A stretch of 64,000 nucleotides of DNA. Source: Bugula neritina (lineage: Eukaryota > Bryozoa > Gymnolaemata > Cheilostomatida > Bugulidae). The stretch is from positions 7,544,690 through 7,608,689 of the forward strand of contig OZ037771.1 of NCBI GenBank assembly GCA_964035545.1. Reading direction: 5' to 3'. Below the pieces are notes generated by a model. It was given only the letters and a program-made list of their open reading frames with translations, was not told where the DNA came from and made no database searches. A program made the translations under genes and the position numbers. Position 1 is the stretch's first letter. The number at the start of each line of letters is the position of its first letter. Shown in pieces: positions 11,301-29,385 of the stretch.

Positions 11301-14300
11301 TTGTGATAAATTAATTACCAACAAAGTTGTGTTAAAGTTGTATAAGAATAGAAAACGGTCACGGTTACTATTTAAAAGATGTTGTATAACTGTTTGATGT
11401 ATAATTGTTGGTAATTATACTACATACATTACTTTTCGAACTGACAAGGTCGAAAACAGTCGTTAGTGTTAATCTCACTTCAATGCAATCAATGTGTTTA
11501 GCTTCTAGTATCTGTTGAGTAGTATAATGTTTTTCTTAAGATCACTCTCTTCATCTCCAGATACATTAACGTTAGCTATAAATTACACTTTAATTGAGAA
11601 AGTAATGAAAAAACTAATTGTCAAAATATTTGAAACCTTTAGCACTATATGGTATGGTTAACCATCAAAACTACAAACGTTACCTTGTATCATATTCTAA
11701 ATAAGAGTGGTTATATATGCTAAGTCCCAGAAGAATAAAAAAAGGTATTGGCAAACATTAGTAAGTTATAGAAAGATATGTAGAAAGCCAAAAAATTCTA
11801 AATATTTGTAGACATTAGCTTATCTGATATCCATAATAGAGATAAGTCGAGAGCTTGTACAGGAAAGGGTCTATAACCATTAGCACAGATGTGTGATTTC
11901 TGAGTACCACCAATGTTGCAACTTTTAGCAGGTCAGGACTAAAGATCCATCTGGATGATACCAATAGATCAATGTTATGGTGTTTGTAGATATGGATTTT
12001 GGTAGCTCTCTGTGTCCCAATGTCTTGGCTATGCATGGTAACTCAGGAAAGGCTTGTGGTAACTATGACAAGCTGCATACTCCTTGTCAGGATACATTTA
12101 TGGACTGTCCAGGTGACAGGTACTTGTCAAGTGCTACTTCAACATTTCTTATACTGTCAATATCAACAGCTGCTGAAACCAATAAAAGCTCACTAACTTT
12201 TACAAATTACTTTTTGGATCACCAATTTTTTACAAAACCAGCAACGTTATCTGTTTGTGTAAAGGAAATTGAAAAGTGATCAATTTTAGAGCACACCTTA
12301 GTCAAATAGTTATTACAGGAGAAGCCGTGGTTTAAAGGTTTTAGTCGTGGCTTGGTAAATATGAGGTCAGTAGTTTTATCCTCGGTGAAGGCGGTTGGTG
12401 ATGTTAGAAAAGATATTCAGTAATACTCAACCCTTTGCCAAAAGAAAGAGAAGTTCTTAACTCAAGCTAAATTACCCTTTCTATCAGAGATTCTCACAGG
12501 GCTGAATATAAACCCACATGAGCTTTATTTGAGTGAATTTTCAGGGTGTGTTGCAAAGATCCTTGCTACAAAGGGAAGGGCTCTCCAAAGCTGTGTTTCC
12601 CTCTGCCAACCCAATCTCCTTTTGCTAGTTTTCCTCTTGGAGTTAACTTTCTTTCTAATGATATTCACCACTTGCCACTTATAAACACACATCAGAAGAA
12701 ATCCAACGAACCACCCACGACCAAGCTTCCACCCACAGTACCCTTAGTGACTGCAAATCTTATAGCCAAAGGTATTTGTATTTACATAATAGTAAACTTT
12801 CTGTACTCAAATGCATAAATTACTTCACTTGAAACTATGTAAGATGATTAAATGGCAATTAAGCCTCTTGAGCAGAAATTAAGATTAAATATCTATTAAA
12901 TTAGGCAGCTGCACCCTTTTTATGGTTACATGACTTAATCATGACTCAATTACAGAATATGACTGCATACTTTAAAGTAATAACTTATGACTCAACAAAC
13001 ATTAAAATGATTACAAATATACAACTTTTGCCCAATTATGAGTCAACTCGAAAGAATTATAATTGCAAAAACTGAAATCTGCAACTATTAAGCAAAATTC
13101 ATCTTAATACATCTTAAGAATTATTTAACTGAACCTAATGTGTTGATGGCCACAAATTTTCTCAATGATCATGCAATCTTTAGTCTCATACTATAATATG
13201 CTTAACTATAAAGTAATTAATGTATGGCTTTAATAGAAGATGATAGCAAGTGTCCTAAGCCAGATATCAGATGCAGTGAAGATGGTACGGAGTGCGCAGT
13301 CGGATGCCCGGCATATGACAAATCTTTCACAGAGTGTAAAGAGACCTCAGACTGTGCTCAGAACAGGTCAGTGAGAAAGATAACTCCTTAACAGCTCACT
13401 GAGTTGCTGCTTTATATAGATTACACAAAGAGGTCAGCCATTACATGGTATTAGTATGGGCAGCGCTTGCTTCAGTTTTATGGTTGACCAGCTGCTGCTA
13501 ATAGCGACCAGCAAAGATTTAGTTTATATGTCAGAGTATTTGGTATTGTCAGACTAATTGTTTACTCATTATATTTTTGCTGACTTTTAGTAAACATAAA
13601 AAAGGTATCCGTAATCTATTTCCTGATTTTAGTTTCAGCTGTTTAAATCTACATTTCAAACCAAACCAATCTTTTGGTAAGAGATTAGTTAGATCTTTAG
13701 GTAATCTGGTCTTCTGGTTGACTAAGTTCTGAAGAGTGAGAAGGAGTTGAAAGATTGGTTCAGATAGGTTAATGGTGGCATGCTTGACTTGTTAGCCATA
13801 GATTAGTGGTATGAGTTGCATGCATGTCACCGAGAGCTCTTTTAACTTTTACAGAAGTTATTGATTATATACAACTACCATTATAGCTAATTTAAATCAA
13901 AACACATAATTGACAGGGGTTGATAACTTCTCAATTACTTTACTCGGCAGACCCAGCTGTGACATTTTGATTCAAACTGAATATCTTATAGATTTATTGT
14001 AAATTTATAATGCATATTAATAGGCTAATTATAGGGTTTCAGTTTACATTTGATGACTAGAATACATTTATGCTGTATGTGTTATAAATGCAAAGTATCT
14101 CTCATTGTGTTCTACTATATATTTCACTGCAATCTACAATCTAATGCAGAAGATTTAGTGATTACGATGATGCAACATTTTGGCATCTTGATAATCTCAG
14201 CCTATCAAAATGATTTATGCCTCTCAATAGAGCAAGTTTTTTGTTTAAATATTGTCCGTAAAAGCTAAAAAGGTGGAGATCATATCTTTGTTTTGTTGAA

Positions 14301-17138
14301 CAATTAAAAAAATTTGACCCTGCTTCCTTTAAAACTTTGCATAATATATGATGTCTGCTAAAAATGACACAGGTAAAAATGGCACAAATTAATGGCAAAG
14401 TTGGTAAAAACTGCACATTTTCAATGTTAGAGTTTGGAGTGGTGGTTCGGGGTTTAGAATGGGGGGTAAAGGTTTGGGGTTAGGATTTGAGAGGTTTGGG
14501 AAAATTTAACAGTAGTGTGCCATTTTTACCTACTTTCCCATTTGTGCCATTATTGCCTGAGCCATTTTCACAGTGCCATTTTTACCTGTGCCAATTTCCC
14601 CTAAACTCTTTTGTATGCATATGCATGGGGTAGAAATATAATTGTAACAATTGTAAAAAATTTTCTAGCTCTTTAAAATCAGAGCTACTATTTAGATGAG
14701 TATTATGATAGTAAGTCACATGAACTGTCTGTGCATAGTGACAGGAAAAGCCCATCATATTGTTATACAGAGACAATGTCTAAATTTTGAAATTTCAATA
14801 GGCCTCAAAATAACCCAATTATGATTTCAAAAATAACTTAAATGCCACATTAAGAAATATTCTCAAAAGCTTCGACTAATAATAAATTGATGCAGACAGT
14901 TTATAACTTGAGTGCCAACCAGTGATGGAATATGACTGCATGTGATTTCAACATAATTCTTATAAGGCAGAAAGTGTATGATTGATGGCAGTCAGCTTGT
15001 GCCTGTGAGATTAGTTTAATCTCACAATATATTTCATAAATCTGATAAATTTATCCACTTCATTTCTTCAAGAATCTTAGCCATTGACTAAAAATAGGAC
15101 TACCTTTACCATATTGAATAGTGAATACCACTTTTGCAGCCAGGGAAATATCTAAAATATAAGAATTTTATGTTTTTATATGTTTTTTTTTGCCAGAAAT
15201 ATATTGTTGGAGACAAACGTGCAGTAGTTGTAGACACACTGCTGCTATATGAACATCTAACTAAGTATGACCCTTTGCATTATAAGTATTAAATCTAGAA
15301 CAATCTTGTAACTTTTACTTATTAATTTTTGGAATAAAGCAAAGTACATTTAATTTATAATGCTTGTGTATAAAGTAAACAAGATTAAAATAAGGAGTAT
15401 GGATCATATTCAACACAATTTTTGACATGTGTTTTTGATAAAAACTCGCTGTTGTAGAGTATGCTGTCAAGACCCATGTCCAAACTCACCACTGAAGTTG
15501 TGTTTCCCTGACAATGAAAAGGTCAGCAGACAAAAGACCGCCATTAGCAAACCCGCAATCCAGCCTCCACCACACAACACTGTTATGGTTGACGAGGAGG
15601 TGAAAGTTGACAGAAGTATGTATCTACTTATTTCAGTCACCAATACTGATTCTATCAACAATTGTATTCCACATCTCTGTATGTTTGTCTAAACTTTACC
15701 CTGTATAGGTATGCCATCACCATAAACATTACTTTAACTACATAATATCATTCATCGCATAACCTTACATCTTTATTTTTTAAGTTTAAGTTAGAATATC
15801 TACGTGTATGCTTTTTGAAAACTTTAGATCTGTAGATCTGCCAATACCAGCAAACTCTTTATTGCTAGCTAAGTTGCCATTTGCCAGTTCAGTTTCGATT
15901 ATGCTTTACATAGACTAGGAGCTGTTAAACAAGTGATCTTGCTTAGGGGGTATAACACGTGTTCAAAGTGCTCTTGCCACCTTAGCAAAAAAATAGTACG
16001 ATTTTCTATTACTGTAAAATTTCTTGCTGCTACATTTTCATTGTTTATGCTTTCTACCATATTTAATACTTTTTTTTAATGAATCAACATTTGTTTAGTC
16101 CTGGATAACAACTCGTTGTGTATGCAGAACTCACTTTGGTAAGATAAAGCATAGGTTTAGATATGTCTATATGGAGTGAGTGAGTGAGTGAATGAATGAG
16201 TGAATTTTTGACCATTTAGCACTCCGTATGTCTAGGCTTGCATTCTAAACATTCACTTAGAAATACATTATTGGTTAGTGACACTGTACAAACCACGCCT
16301 GACCTTAATCATAACTTCCTGTCTGTTTGATATTAATTGACTGTTGAATTTACCTTCTTTGCTAGAGAAAAAGCAGCAGAACCTGGTCTGTCCAATAGGA
16401 GACCTTTCTAGCTGCATAGGCTGGGTGGCTGAACCAGGAAAGAATGGTACAGGCACGTGTGTGTCGCAGAAGGACTGTGCAGAAGACAGGGTCTGCTGCA
16501 AGATTACAGAGTGTTTTGATGGTCTCAAACATTGTGTCAAGCAAATTAAAGAAAGTGCTTTGAGAAAAGGTTAGTGCTTGGAACACAGCCTCTCTATTAT
16601 TTCAGCCAATAAGATTAAAGTATTGTGATTTTAGTGAAGATTCTGGAATCATCAACGGTGCATTAAATTTAATTAGTTTGGCAGTTTGTATTGAAATATA
16701 GTGCATTATACCACAGCCCATTGATCATTTGTTACTTGGACAATCTGAACTTATTTACTTCAAGGTGTAACTTACACTAGCATAAGTGACAAAGTAAATA
16801 AATGTAAGTGTGCTGATGCTAAGGATTTCCTATTACATCTTACGGCACGTTGAGCATTTCCTTAGCAACTGTTCAGCAATTCAAATTTATTTTGTTGTAT
16901 TTTTCGTGCATTTGCATTATTCGTTGATAAACTTCACCAACTTCATTTATATATGCAGTTGGAATACATAATGAGCTCATTTGTAGGTTGCCCAACACCA
17001 TCTTACTTTAAGTTCTCACCCTCAAAAGAGCAAAAACTCATCAAATGCGCTGCAGACAAAGACTGTACAGGAAATAGGTTATGCTGTCATTTAGATGTCT
17101 ATGGCACCAGAGGATGCACACCTTCGAGCATAAATTAA
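8381..17138 (+). CDS. secreted five-domain WAP (four-disulfide core) protein
   Basis: Nine exons join with consistent phases: 8381-8398, 8997-9071, 10697-10964, 11990-12119, 12545-12771, 13237-13366, 15458-15615, 16366-16569, 16987-17138 (TAA), giving 453 residues. Exons 1-2 encode a hydrophobic signal peptide ending near VTYSQ. Exon 3 holds WAP 1, exons 4+5 WAP 2, exons 6+7 WAP 3, exon 8 WAP 4 and exon 9 WAP 5, each with the CC pair typical of the family. Proline-rich linkers follow WAP 1, 2 and 3. WAP 2 and 4 have all eight cysteines. WAP 1 and 5 have six. WAP 3 has ten. Family members are often extracellular protease inhibitors or antimicrobial proteins; the target here is unknown. Exon 1 is the least certain: it is a 6-codon start chosen because it gives a good donor, correct phase and a signal peptide. 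An AATAAA occurs near 17559. Confidence 0.85.
8690..8990. repeat. degenerate TATATTAYATT-type AT repeat in WAP intron 1
   Basis: About 300 bp of almost pure A/T with a repeating 18-20-bp pattern of TATATTATATTGCATA and TACATA variants. It ends directly at the acceptor of WAP exon 2. Confidence 0.75.
12321..12498 (+). repeat. tRNA-derived SINE copy 1 (WAP intron 4)
   Basis: It starts with a tRNA-like head (GTGGTTTAAAGG..., then GGCTTGGTAAA and an eroded B-box region) and ends with the tail TTTCTATCAGAGATTCTCACA. The head layout, a central block GATGTTAGAAAAGATATTCAG and the tail are shared with copies at 19283-19446 and 22684-22846. Identity between copies is moderate, so these are old insertions. 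Confidence 0.65.
14345..14605. repeat. G-skewed repeat bounded by AAAATGGCACA-type inverted motifs (WAP intron 6)
   Basis: The left side carries AAAATGACACAGG and TAAAAATGGCACA. The right side carries the inverse forms (TGTGCCATTTTTACC). Between them lies a strand-biased GGTTTGGGGTTAGG-like tract and TTTAACAGTAGTGTGCC. The same arrangement occurs inside both hAT-like elements of this window (near 45967-46310, 57978-58173 and 58438-58692), so this is an independent dispersed family. Confidence 0.6.
16174..16204 (+). repeat. (GAGT/GAAT)n microsatellite
   Basis: A run of about seven tetranucleotides (GAGT, then GAAT variants) in WAP intron 7. Confidence 0.85.
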
Positions 17139-18196
17139 CACATTGGTCGAACTTTGAGCTTTAGACTGAGGCAACTGGCTCACCACGAGTCTATTAAAAG
17201 ACTAATTACAGTCTACTAATGGCCAAAACAGTCTATCAGAGTACAACTATAGCAGCTTACTAGACATTTCATAGCAATCTATTAACAGAATAACTCTAAT
17301 AGACAGTGTATTTCTATAGGAAATCTATAGTATCCAGTTGGAGAAATATCTACCACAACTCATTAATATATACTTCTATGGTGCTGGGCTTAGAATATGT
17401 GCTAACATCCCAATTCATAGCCTTGCGTGCTGTAAAAACGTTAGCCTTCTATTTTAGTCATAAAACAATTACAAACAAATATATCTTATAAGGCACGCAT
17501 GAAATAGCAGTTAACTGCACTTTGCTAAAGATAATAATCTTGAAAATCTTTTTATGTAAATAAATTAATTCCATTTAGAAGTAAGCTGTGCCTATGGGAT
17601 TAGCTTGTACTAGCTAGCACTAGCCACCAGTGTTAAATACTTATTAAGTACTTCAATTATTGTTATTTTTTGTAATAACTTTTAGTTTATATAATAAAAT
17701 CTTTGATACCTCATCTGTAAAGTTAGCTTACATGAAAGGTGTTAGGATGTATTACCAGTGTACCACATCTATTAACACAGGTATTATGCTAACAGGTCAC
17801 TCCCAGCTTTGTTGACAAAGGTTATTATTAATAACATAAAATAGTAATTGCAAAGAGATTATTACTTGAGATATTAGACCAGATAAAACAAACAATTACC
17901 ATAAAAAGTGAAATCATAGAAAAAACATAATTCAAAATATTTCTTTGAACAAAAGTCCAACGCAAATAAAACAAAATACAAGTAGCATGACTTCTATGTA
18001 TAATCCAAGACATTATTATTGTTAAACCAATTTTATAGTTTGGGAACGTAAGAGACAACTTATGAGAAAATTTATAGCAGTCTGACTAGGTAACGAAAGT
18101 TGTTGTACACCAAACTGTAGGATTGCACCATTTCCAAGTTACACTGACTACATTTAATTAAAAAAATGTTACTTGCAAGACTCTAACCACTAGTAA
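17139..18196. other. convergent intergenic region between WAP and ASL genes
   Basis: It holds the 3' UTRs of two convergent genes, with AATAAA-like signals on the plus strand near 17559 and 17693. I see no further coding exon. Confidence 0.5.
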
Positions 18197-23101
<4,905 letters not shown>

Positions 23102-23279
23102 AACAGACGCTTCCAAAAGAGAAAACTCACTTTTAAAAATGATAAAACATTTACGAAAAGTAAAATTATGAAGGCAGCATGAATTTACAGTGTTTTGAAG
23201 TAGTTTTTAATGAAATTCAAATATATGTAAACTCATTTCATAATGAAGACACATATATTTCTATATATTAAACACTAGA

Positions 23280-26200
23280 CATTAAAACAATTTATTGTTT
23301 TTGATTGCATTAAAAAATAATGTGTTTTAAAATAATAAAAAAAGTCTTAGCTAGCATAATAATCTACAGTAATACTAATATTTATAGTAAAATTAACATG
23401 GGGTTAATAATGACAATTGTAATACTAATAGTAATAGTGATAGTTATAATTATTTATTATTACTAATATAAATATTATTAATTTAAAAAATATATATATA
23501 TATATATATTAATATTATAAATATTATAGTGAAATACTGTGTGATGTTTATAGCTAGACTAATAGTAATACTAGTAATGCTACTACGAGTGAATAGTACG
23601 CATGCTCTGTAACTCTGATAGTCAATAACACTGGCAGTAATACTAATGGTATTGTTATTACTTATTAGTAATAAAAATAGTCAATGCTTATACAGTTTAT
23701 AATGAAAGCAGTACTAGTAGTTAAACTTAATAGTTGCAGTGAAAATATAACGCAGTAGCGGTTAATCTAAGTGATACGCTTTTGCTTGATTTGAATTAAC
23801 TAGATATACTTTTACTTTAATAATTAACTAAATTTAAAACTTGGACACTATCACTATGACAGTGACGATAAGTATGACCATCACCATGACTATGACTATG
23901 ACCATGACTGATGACTCTAAGTATTACTATTAGTATTGCTGTTACAGCTTGAGTTTATGACTATAAGTATCATTGTCATAATTAATAAATTATAATAATA
24001 ATATTAATAATAATTAAAAATCATCTATCTATAGTCAATATGAATATCAATATAAATATCAATATCACAATCTGATTCAGATTGTCATAAGCATCACAGT
24101 GTAAATAGTGATCATTATGATTATTCATAATCTAAACTGATTCTAAAGCATAATAATAATCATTCAAAATTAAATTCTATAGTGATAATCATAATCATAA
24201 TGATAGACATACCAACTCCAAGTGATACTTATATTTATAAGTTATAACTATTACTAGTTATTATTATTATAACTTTTACTTATACTTATAGTTATACTTA
24301 TAGTGTTTATTGTCAAACTAAATAATAGATCACACAAACGCAAATATTTTGCCAAATTCCCGTTATTAGAATACAGGTACTAGCCATGCTGTGGCGAAGA
24401 AATTGATGTCATTACTTAAAAAGTAAAAGAAAATCCATCAATGGCTTAAAAATTAAACTGCTGATGCAAGAGAAAAACGGCACTAGAGCAAAGTCACTTA
24501 TGCACGTGACAAAAACCAATAAAAAGACAAATTTACTCTTAAATATTAGCCAATAGACGCCTTGGAGATGTTTACTAGTCGAAAGACCCGAGAATACTAT
24601 AGATGATTTTTTATAAGTACGATAACTCTAGAAAATCACCTAGGTCTTGCATGATTAGATATAGCACCTTGTTGCTACGATTGCTCAAATATTTCTAGCA
24701 AAACATTTATATTAATGACTGCTAATGTTTTTTAATTAATTACAATAAAATATAAAAAAACAATAAGACCAAAAAAATTGACGGTGAATAAGCAAAGACC
24801 TTTGAAATAATAGTTCACTGTAAATTCATATCCGGTAAAATAACTACGGTCAATGACTCAGTTCAAAGGATAGTGTTCGTGCAACCTTTTTTAAATAAAG
24901 TTTTAGATTAGTAATAGCTGAAACTTGACTGGTTGGAAAACGTGTAGTTATATTCATAATTGATCTTTATTCATTATTTACATTAATTTTGAAATTAAAT
25001 CTAGCAGTAACCGTCCGATTCAGTTCACATATAATAATAATATTATTTATCATTATCATTATGATTATGATTATCATTATGTTATTAGTTATACTTATTA
25101 CTTATACTTATATTTATAAGTTATAGTTATTAACAATAACTAACTTATAGTTATAGTTATACTTATACTTATAGAGTTATAGTCATAGTGATATACTTAT
25201 ACTTATAGTTATACTTGTAGTTATTAAATATTATTAATGATTATCATTATATTAATAAAATTAAATATATTTATAATATCAATAATATTATTTATTATTT
25301 AATAAATAATATTAATATAAATATTAAATTAAAACAATAATCATAAATTTATCATAATGTTATAAATATAAATATACTTGTACTTGTAGTTAGTACCAAA
25401 TAATATTGATATTATCATGGTCATCATGATGATGACTTTAAATTTGATAGTCATGTTATAAGCAAAACTAATACTATTACTAATAGTAGTACTAATAATG
25501 TAATATTATGAGTATGACTCATAGTCGTAATGATATTATATTAATATTAATAATAATATTGATACTCAATCTTATAGTTATAGTGATAGTCATACTCATA
25601 CTGATACTCGTACTGTGATAATGTTAGTAATTTACTATTGCTATCCGTAATTGATAATTGAAATATTATTATGATTATCACTTCATTTAATGAAGTTCAT
25701 TATGATAATGATTATGCTTATCAAAATTCATCATTACAATTGAATTGCATTTACTGTAAGTGTAATCATAATGATAATTTAAATCTGTAATCATAATAAT
25801 AACTGGTTGTGATAGCCGATAAGCCTACAGCCTATAACTATAAGTATATCTATAAAACATAGACTATAGAGGCTGTAGTTATAGTTTTACTTATTCTAAG
25901 ATTAAGAAGGTATACTAGTGTATACTAATAGTAATATACTTATATAGCCATCTCATACTTATAGTTATGATAAAAGTAATTATAATCAAACTCAATTTCA
26001 AGTTTATAGGTCATTATGATTATCTAAAGACAAATCATCATTATGATAATAATTATCATTAGCCTTAAGCTTGGAGTTGGGCACATCATTGTGATTATAG
26101 TAATTATTAGTTCAATTGCTATCACTATGACTATGAGTCATAGTTATACTTGCAGCATAACTATCAGTATCAAATTCAATGTCACCAGAATGTTAATGAT

Positions 26201-26560
26201 TATGGTAATAATCATACTATATAGAGATAATCCCTTATTGAATTTGATATTCATACTGATAATCATAATGATAATCTTTATCTTAAAGTTGATCTGTAAT
26301 TATAATATAAATTATACTAAATATAGTTATTATAATAATACAAATGTTAATGTTAAATTAAATTTATTTACTTTTATTTCAATTTCTAATAAATTGATTT
26401 GTTTATAAAAGTATGGTTTTGATTTAATGACTTGATTGAAATATTTTTGTTTTATCAAGAATATACAGATGAAAAAATAATTCTATTTATTCTAATCATA
26501 TTGATAATATAACTATAAATTTTAAATAATAATTAAAATATAATATAAATAAACATTTTT
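23280..26560. repeat. 3.3-kb degenerate triplet-like AT low-complexity block
   Basis: Almost the whole block is built from short steps such as ATA, ATC, ATT, AGT and ACT. It shows local runs of TATACTTATAGTTATAC (about 25080-25220), TGACTATGACTATGACC (about 23870-23910), CATAATGATAAT and a (TA)n run near 23490. An imperfect hairpin (CTACAGCCT against AGGCTGTAG) lies near 25826-25880. Open frames inside it are strings of Ile, Met, Asn and Ser and are not credible genes. It separates the divergent ASL and TMEM33 genes. Confidence 0.75.
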
Positions 26561-27252
26561 TATTAATAGATCACCACAGCTGGAAGTATGTAAATATAAT
26601 AATACTTTTTATACTTATATTATTGTTAGTATTTGATTATGTTAATGCTTTTAGTTTCAATTTCAAAAGTCCAGACTGCAACTGCAAAACCAAAAATCTA
26701 TTAAAGACAATGCAAAGATAAATAATCAAATTCAATCAAAATGCAATTTAATAGTGTTAGAATATTCTAATTTTATTGAAAACTTTTCTCAGAAATTCAA
26801 AAAACGATTAAAGTTTGAGTTTTGGTTGAAATTCTTTAAAATCAATTATAGTATAAATTTGGCCTAATGGAAAATGTAGCAGAAAAAATATCAGTCTGGG
26901 TTTAAAACAAAAAAGCAATGTTGCTTAGTTTTGACTAATTATGGGTTAGGCTAATCTCTCTGTTTTTAAATATTATTTTATTTATGTATTTTATTGGTTT
27001 TCTGTGTCTTGTTGGTAGTCATAACTTTATTTTGATTTTTTAGAAAACATTTTTTTTAATAATATAAATCAAACATTCCATGAATTCCAAACTAAAAAAT
27101 TTTTTTGTAGTATTGCTTGTTGAATAGTTTGGAAAACTTGCAGTGTTGAATGATTATAGCTTACTGAGCAGTTTGCAGCATCACGTCATATTCTACGATT
27201 CATGTTTAGCAGACAATTTATTGATTTCATATTGGTTGATCGGTGTTTATAG

Positions 27253-29385
27253 ATGGCTGAGAGTCAAAGTTCTCACCAACCCGGGGCAGGGGGAGATGGA
27301 CCGCAACCCGCTGGTGGTTTTCAAGCGGCCTTAAATAAAATGAATGTTGATAAAGTTATGGCAGCGATGTGGCTTTCTAGGCTCGTCACTATTATGTTTT
27401 CTATATCCTTCGTGCTGCCACTATTCGGGTAAGTGTTTAGATTGTAACTAGTTGGTCATCAGAGACTCTAAAACTATAGAAAAGTATGCTGATTGGTTGA
27501 GTGACATACTATAGGAACATTGTGTTATTCAGCTGGTCTCAGCCTATAAGTGGTCAGAGAGTGCTAATAGCTGGAGCCATAACCAGTGCACTTCGTCTCC
27601 ACCAACGAGTACCGAGTATACAGATGAACAGAGAGTTTGTGGCTACGTTGTTGAGAGAGGACAGTGCGCACTATCTACTGTATAGTATACTGATGCTAAT
27701 GTGCTGCCAGCCTGTCAGCGGTATCCTTTTACTACCTCAGCGATGACTCAACACTACCTCAACACTACCTTAATACGCACTTAACACTACCTTAACACTC
27801 TTAACACACACTTGACACTGACCAACACTATGATTGTATATTGTGCGTTATTACTAGTCAATGCAGGCATTCATGCATCTCACACAGAATGGAGATGTCT
27901 TATACTAATCAGTAGACTGATCTCTGATATGCTGAAGTTATCTACTCTTAGATTTAGTTTAATATTTAGTAGAACAGTATGCTTGTCTCCATGCTGCCTT
28001 GCTGCAAATAATTGGTTTCATTTCATTTGATTTAACTGCAGCATTTATTTTTATTTTTAACTAACATTTTGAGGAGTTTTGATTGGGCGCTGTAACTATC
28101 CTTCTGCCAATCCACTCGTGAGTAACCAGGCTGCAGTTTGCTCTGTCATCAAGTGTGTTTGTCTCATTTCTCTTTTGTTCTGTTTGTGTCACCACTCTGT
28201 CACCCTTCCTTAACAGCTGCACCAGTAATTCTGATGCCAGTATTTTTCTTTGCCCTTCTTCATGTGACCACATATACCAAAACCCTACTTGATGTAAGTA
28301 TGCTGGGCTATTCTCTCTCTACTGCATATTATGGTCACTGCTGTGTTATAATTGCATATAGTATAAAGTGTTATATTGGTTACGCTGTCATACTGATAGA
28401 ATGTGTATACTGTCTGCTACAGTAGTGCTCACTATTGAGGCTGTATACTTACCTCTTCCTTACAGTGTGTGGGACCTCAGTCTATGGGACTCATTAGAAA
28501 GCTGATTGAGAAAATTGATATCAAGCAGAGAGATCTACTCAAACTAATAGCCACCGTTGAAGTTACTCTTATGCCAGTTACACTAATGCTTGTCTTTAGG
28601 TGAATTTCTTTTCCCAGTTCTAAATGTAAATCTAACTCCAGTATTTGTTATAATAAATATCTAATAAACAACATAAAATAGTGAATGAATTTCATAAACT
28701 TTGCACTTGCTAATTGTTTTCTATATTGTCTATTCATAAATATATAAAAACACTTTTGATCTCGTATACCTACAACATCTCCACCTAATGTCATGTGCTG
28801 TCCTGATTTCAGTGGCGCTGCCTCTATAATGCTGCCCTTTGGTTACTACAGATTCCTCTGTCTCAGGTATACTTCCATCAGAAACCCCTATACCAGGTGA
28901 GCTCCTCTCTAAGTACTTTTATATGCAAGTGTTTTATATTTGAATTATTGTCAATTGTTTGTAAATTTAGATGCTGGGTTCTAGTTTTAATGGGGTAATT
29001 TATAAACTGCCACGTTGTCAATGTACACAGTGTAGTCTCACTTTCTCTATTAGTAATAAACAAGTGTGTCTTGCCTACAATCAGCATATACCAAGTGTTG
29101 ACATCCTCCAGAGATTTCTAGTGACAGGAAAGACAACTCTTGTGACTCTCCACATAAGACTGGAATTGTATTGTGACATACAATATGTATGTGAATTATA
29201 CTCACTGAGCATGCTGTTACTTTCAACTTACTATCATGTGCTGTAGAACTGTGTTCAATGAGATGAGACTTTTGGGTGAATATCTATCTCGGCATCCCAA
29301 GTGTCCAGCATTTGCCAGCTCCTTGCTCCTCAAAGTGATATCCTTTACCTGTAGGATGGCTCCGGTCACCGCCGCACCTTCATGA
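27253..29385 (+). CDS. TMEM33: transmembrane protein 33
   Basis: Six exons: 27253-27428, 27533-27720, 28217-28293, 28466-28599, 28813-28896, 29247-29385 (TGA), giving 265 residues; vertebrate TMEM33 has about 247. The family consists of multi-pass ER and nuclear-envelope membrane proteins related to yeast Pom33, linked to ER shaping and the unfolded protein response. Diagnostic stretches are AMWLSRLVTIMF, ITSALRLHQRVPSIQ, EDSAHYLLYSI, FFFALLHVTTYTKTLLD, YYRFLCLRYTSIRNPY and a C-terminus ending RMAPVTAAPS, where the human protein ends similarly. The first 25 residues are Gly/Pro/Gln-rich and less conserved. The acceptor at 27532 is preferred over an in-frame one at 27514 because it matches family length. 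A possible 3'-UTR intron (29389-29744) follows the stop codon. Confidence 0.95.

Noticed and set aside
16344-16574. Independent 76-residue WAP gene starting at ATG 16344
   Set aside because: The ATG is upstream of a clear acceptor at 16365. The exon fits in phase with the preceding and following WAP exons.
26043-26408. 121-codon plus-strand frame rich in Ile
   Set aside because: It lies wholly in the degenerate AT low-complexity block and its composition follows directly from the repeat.
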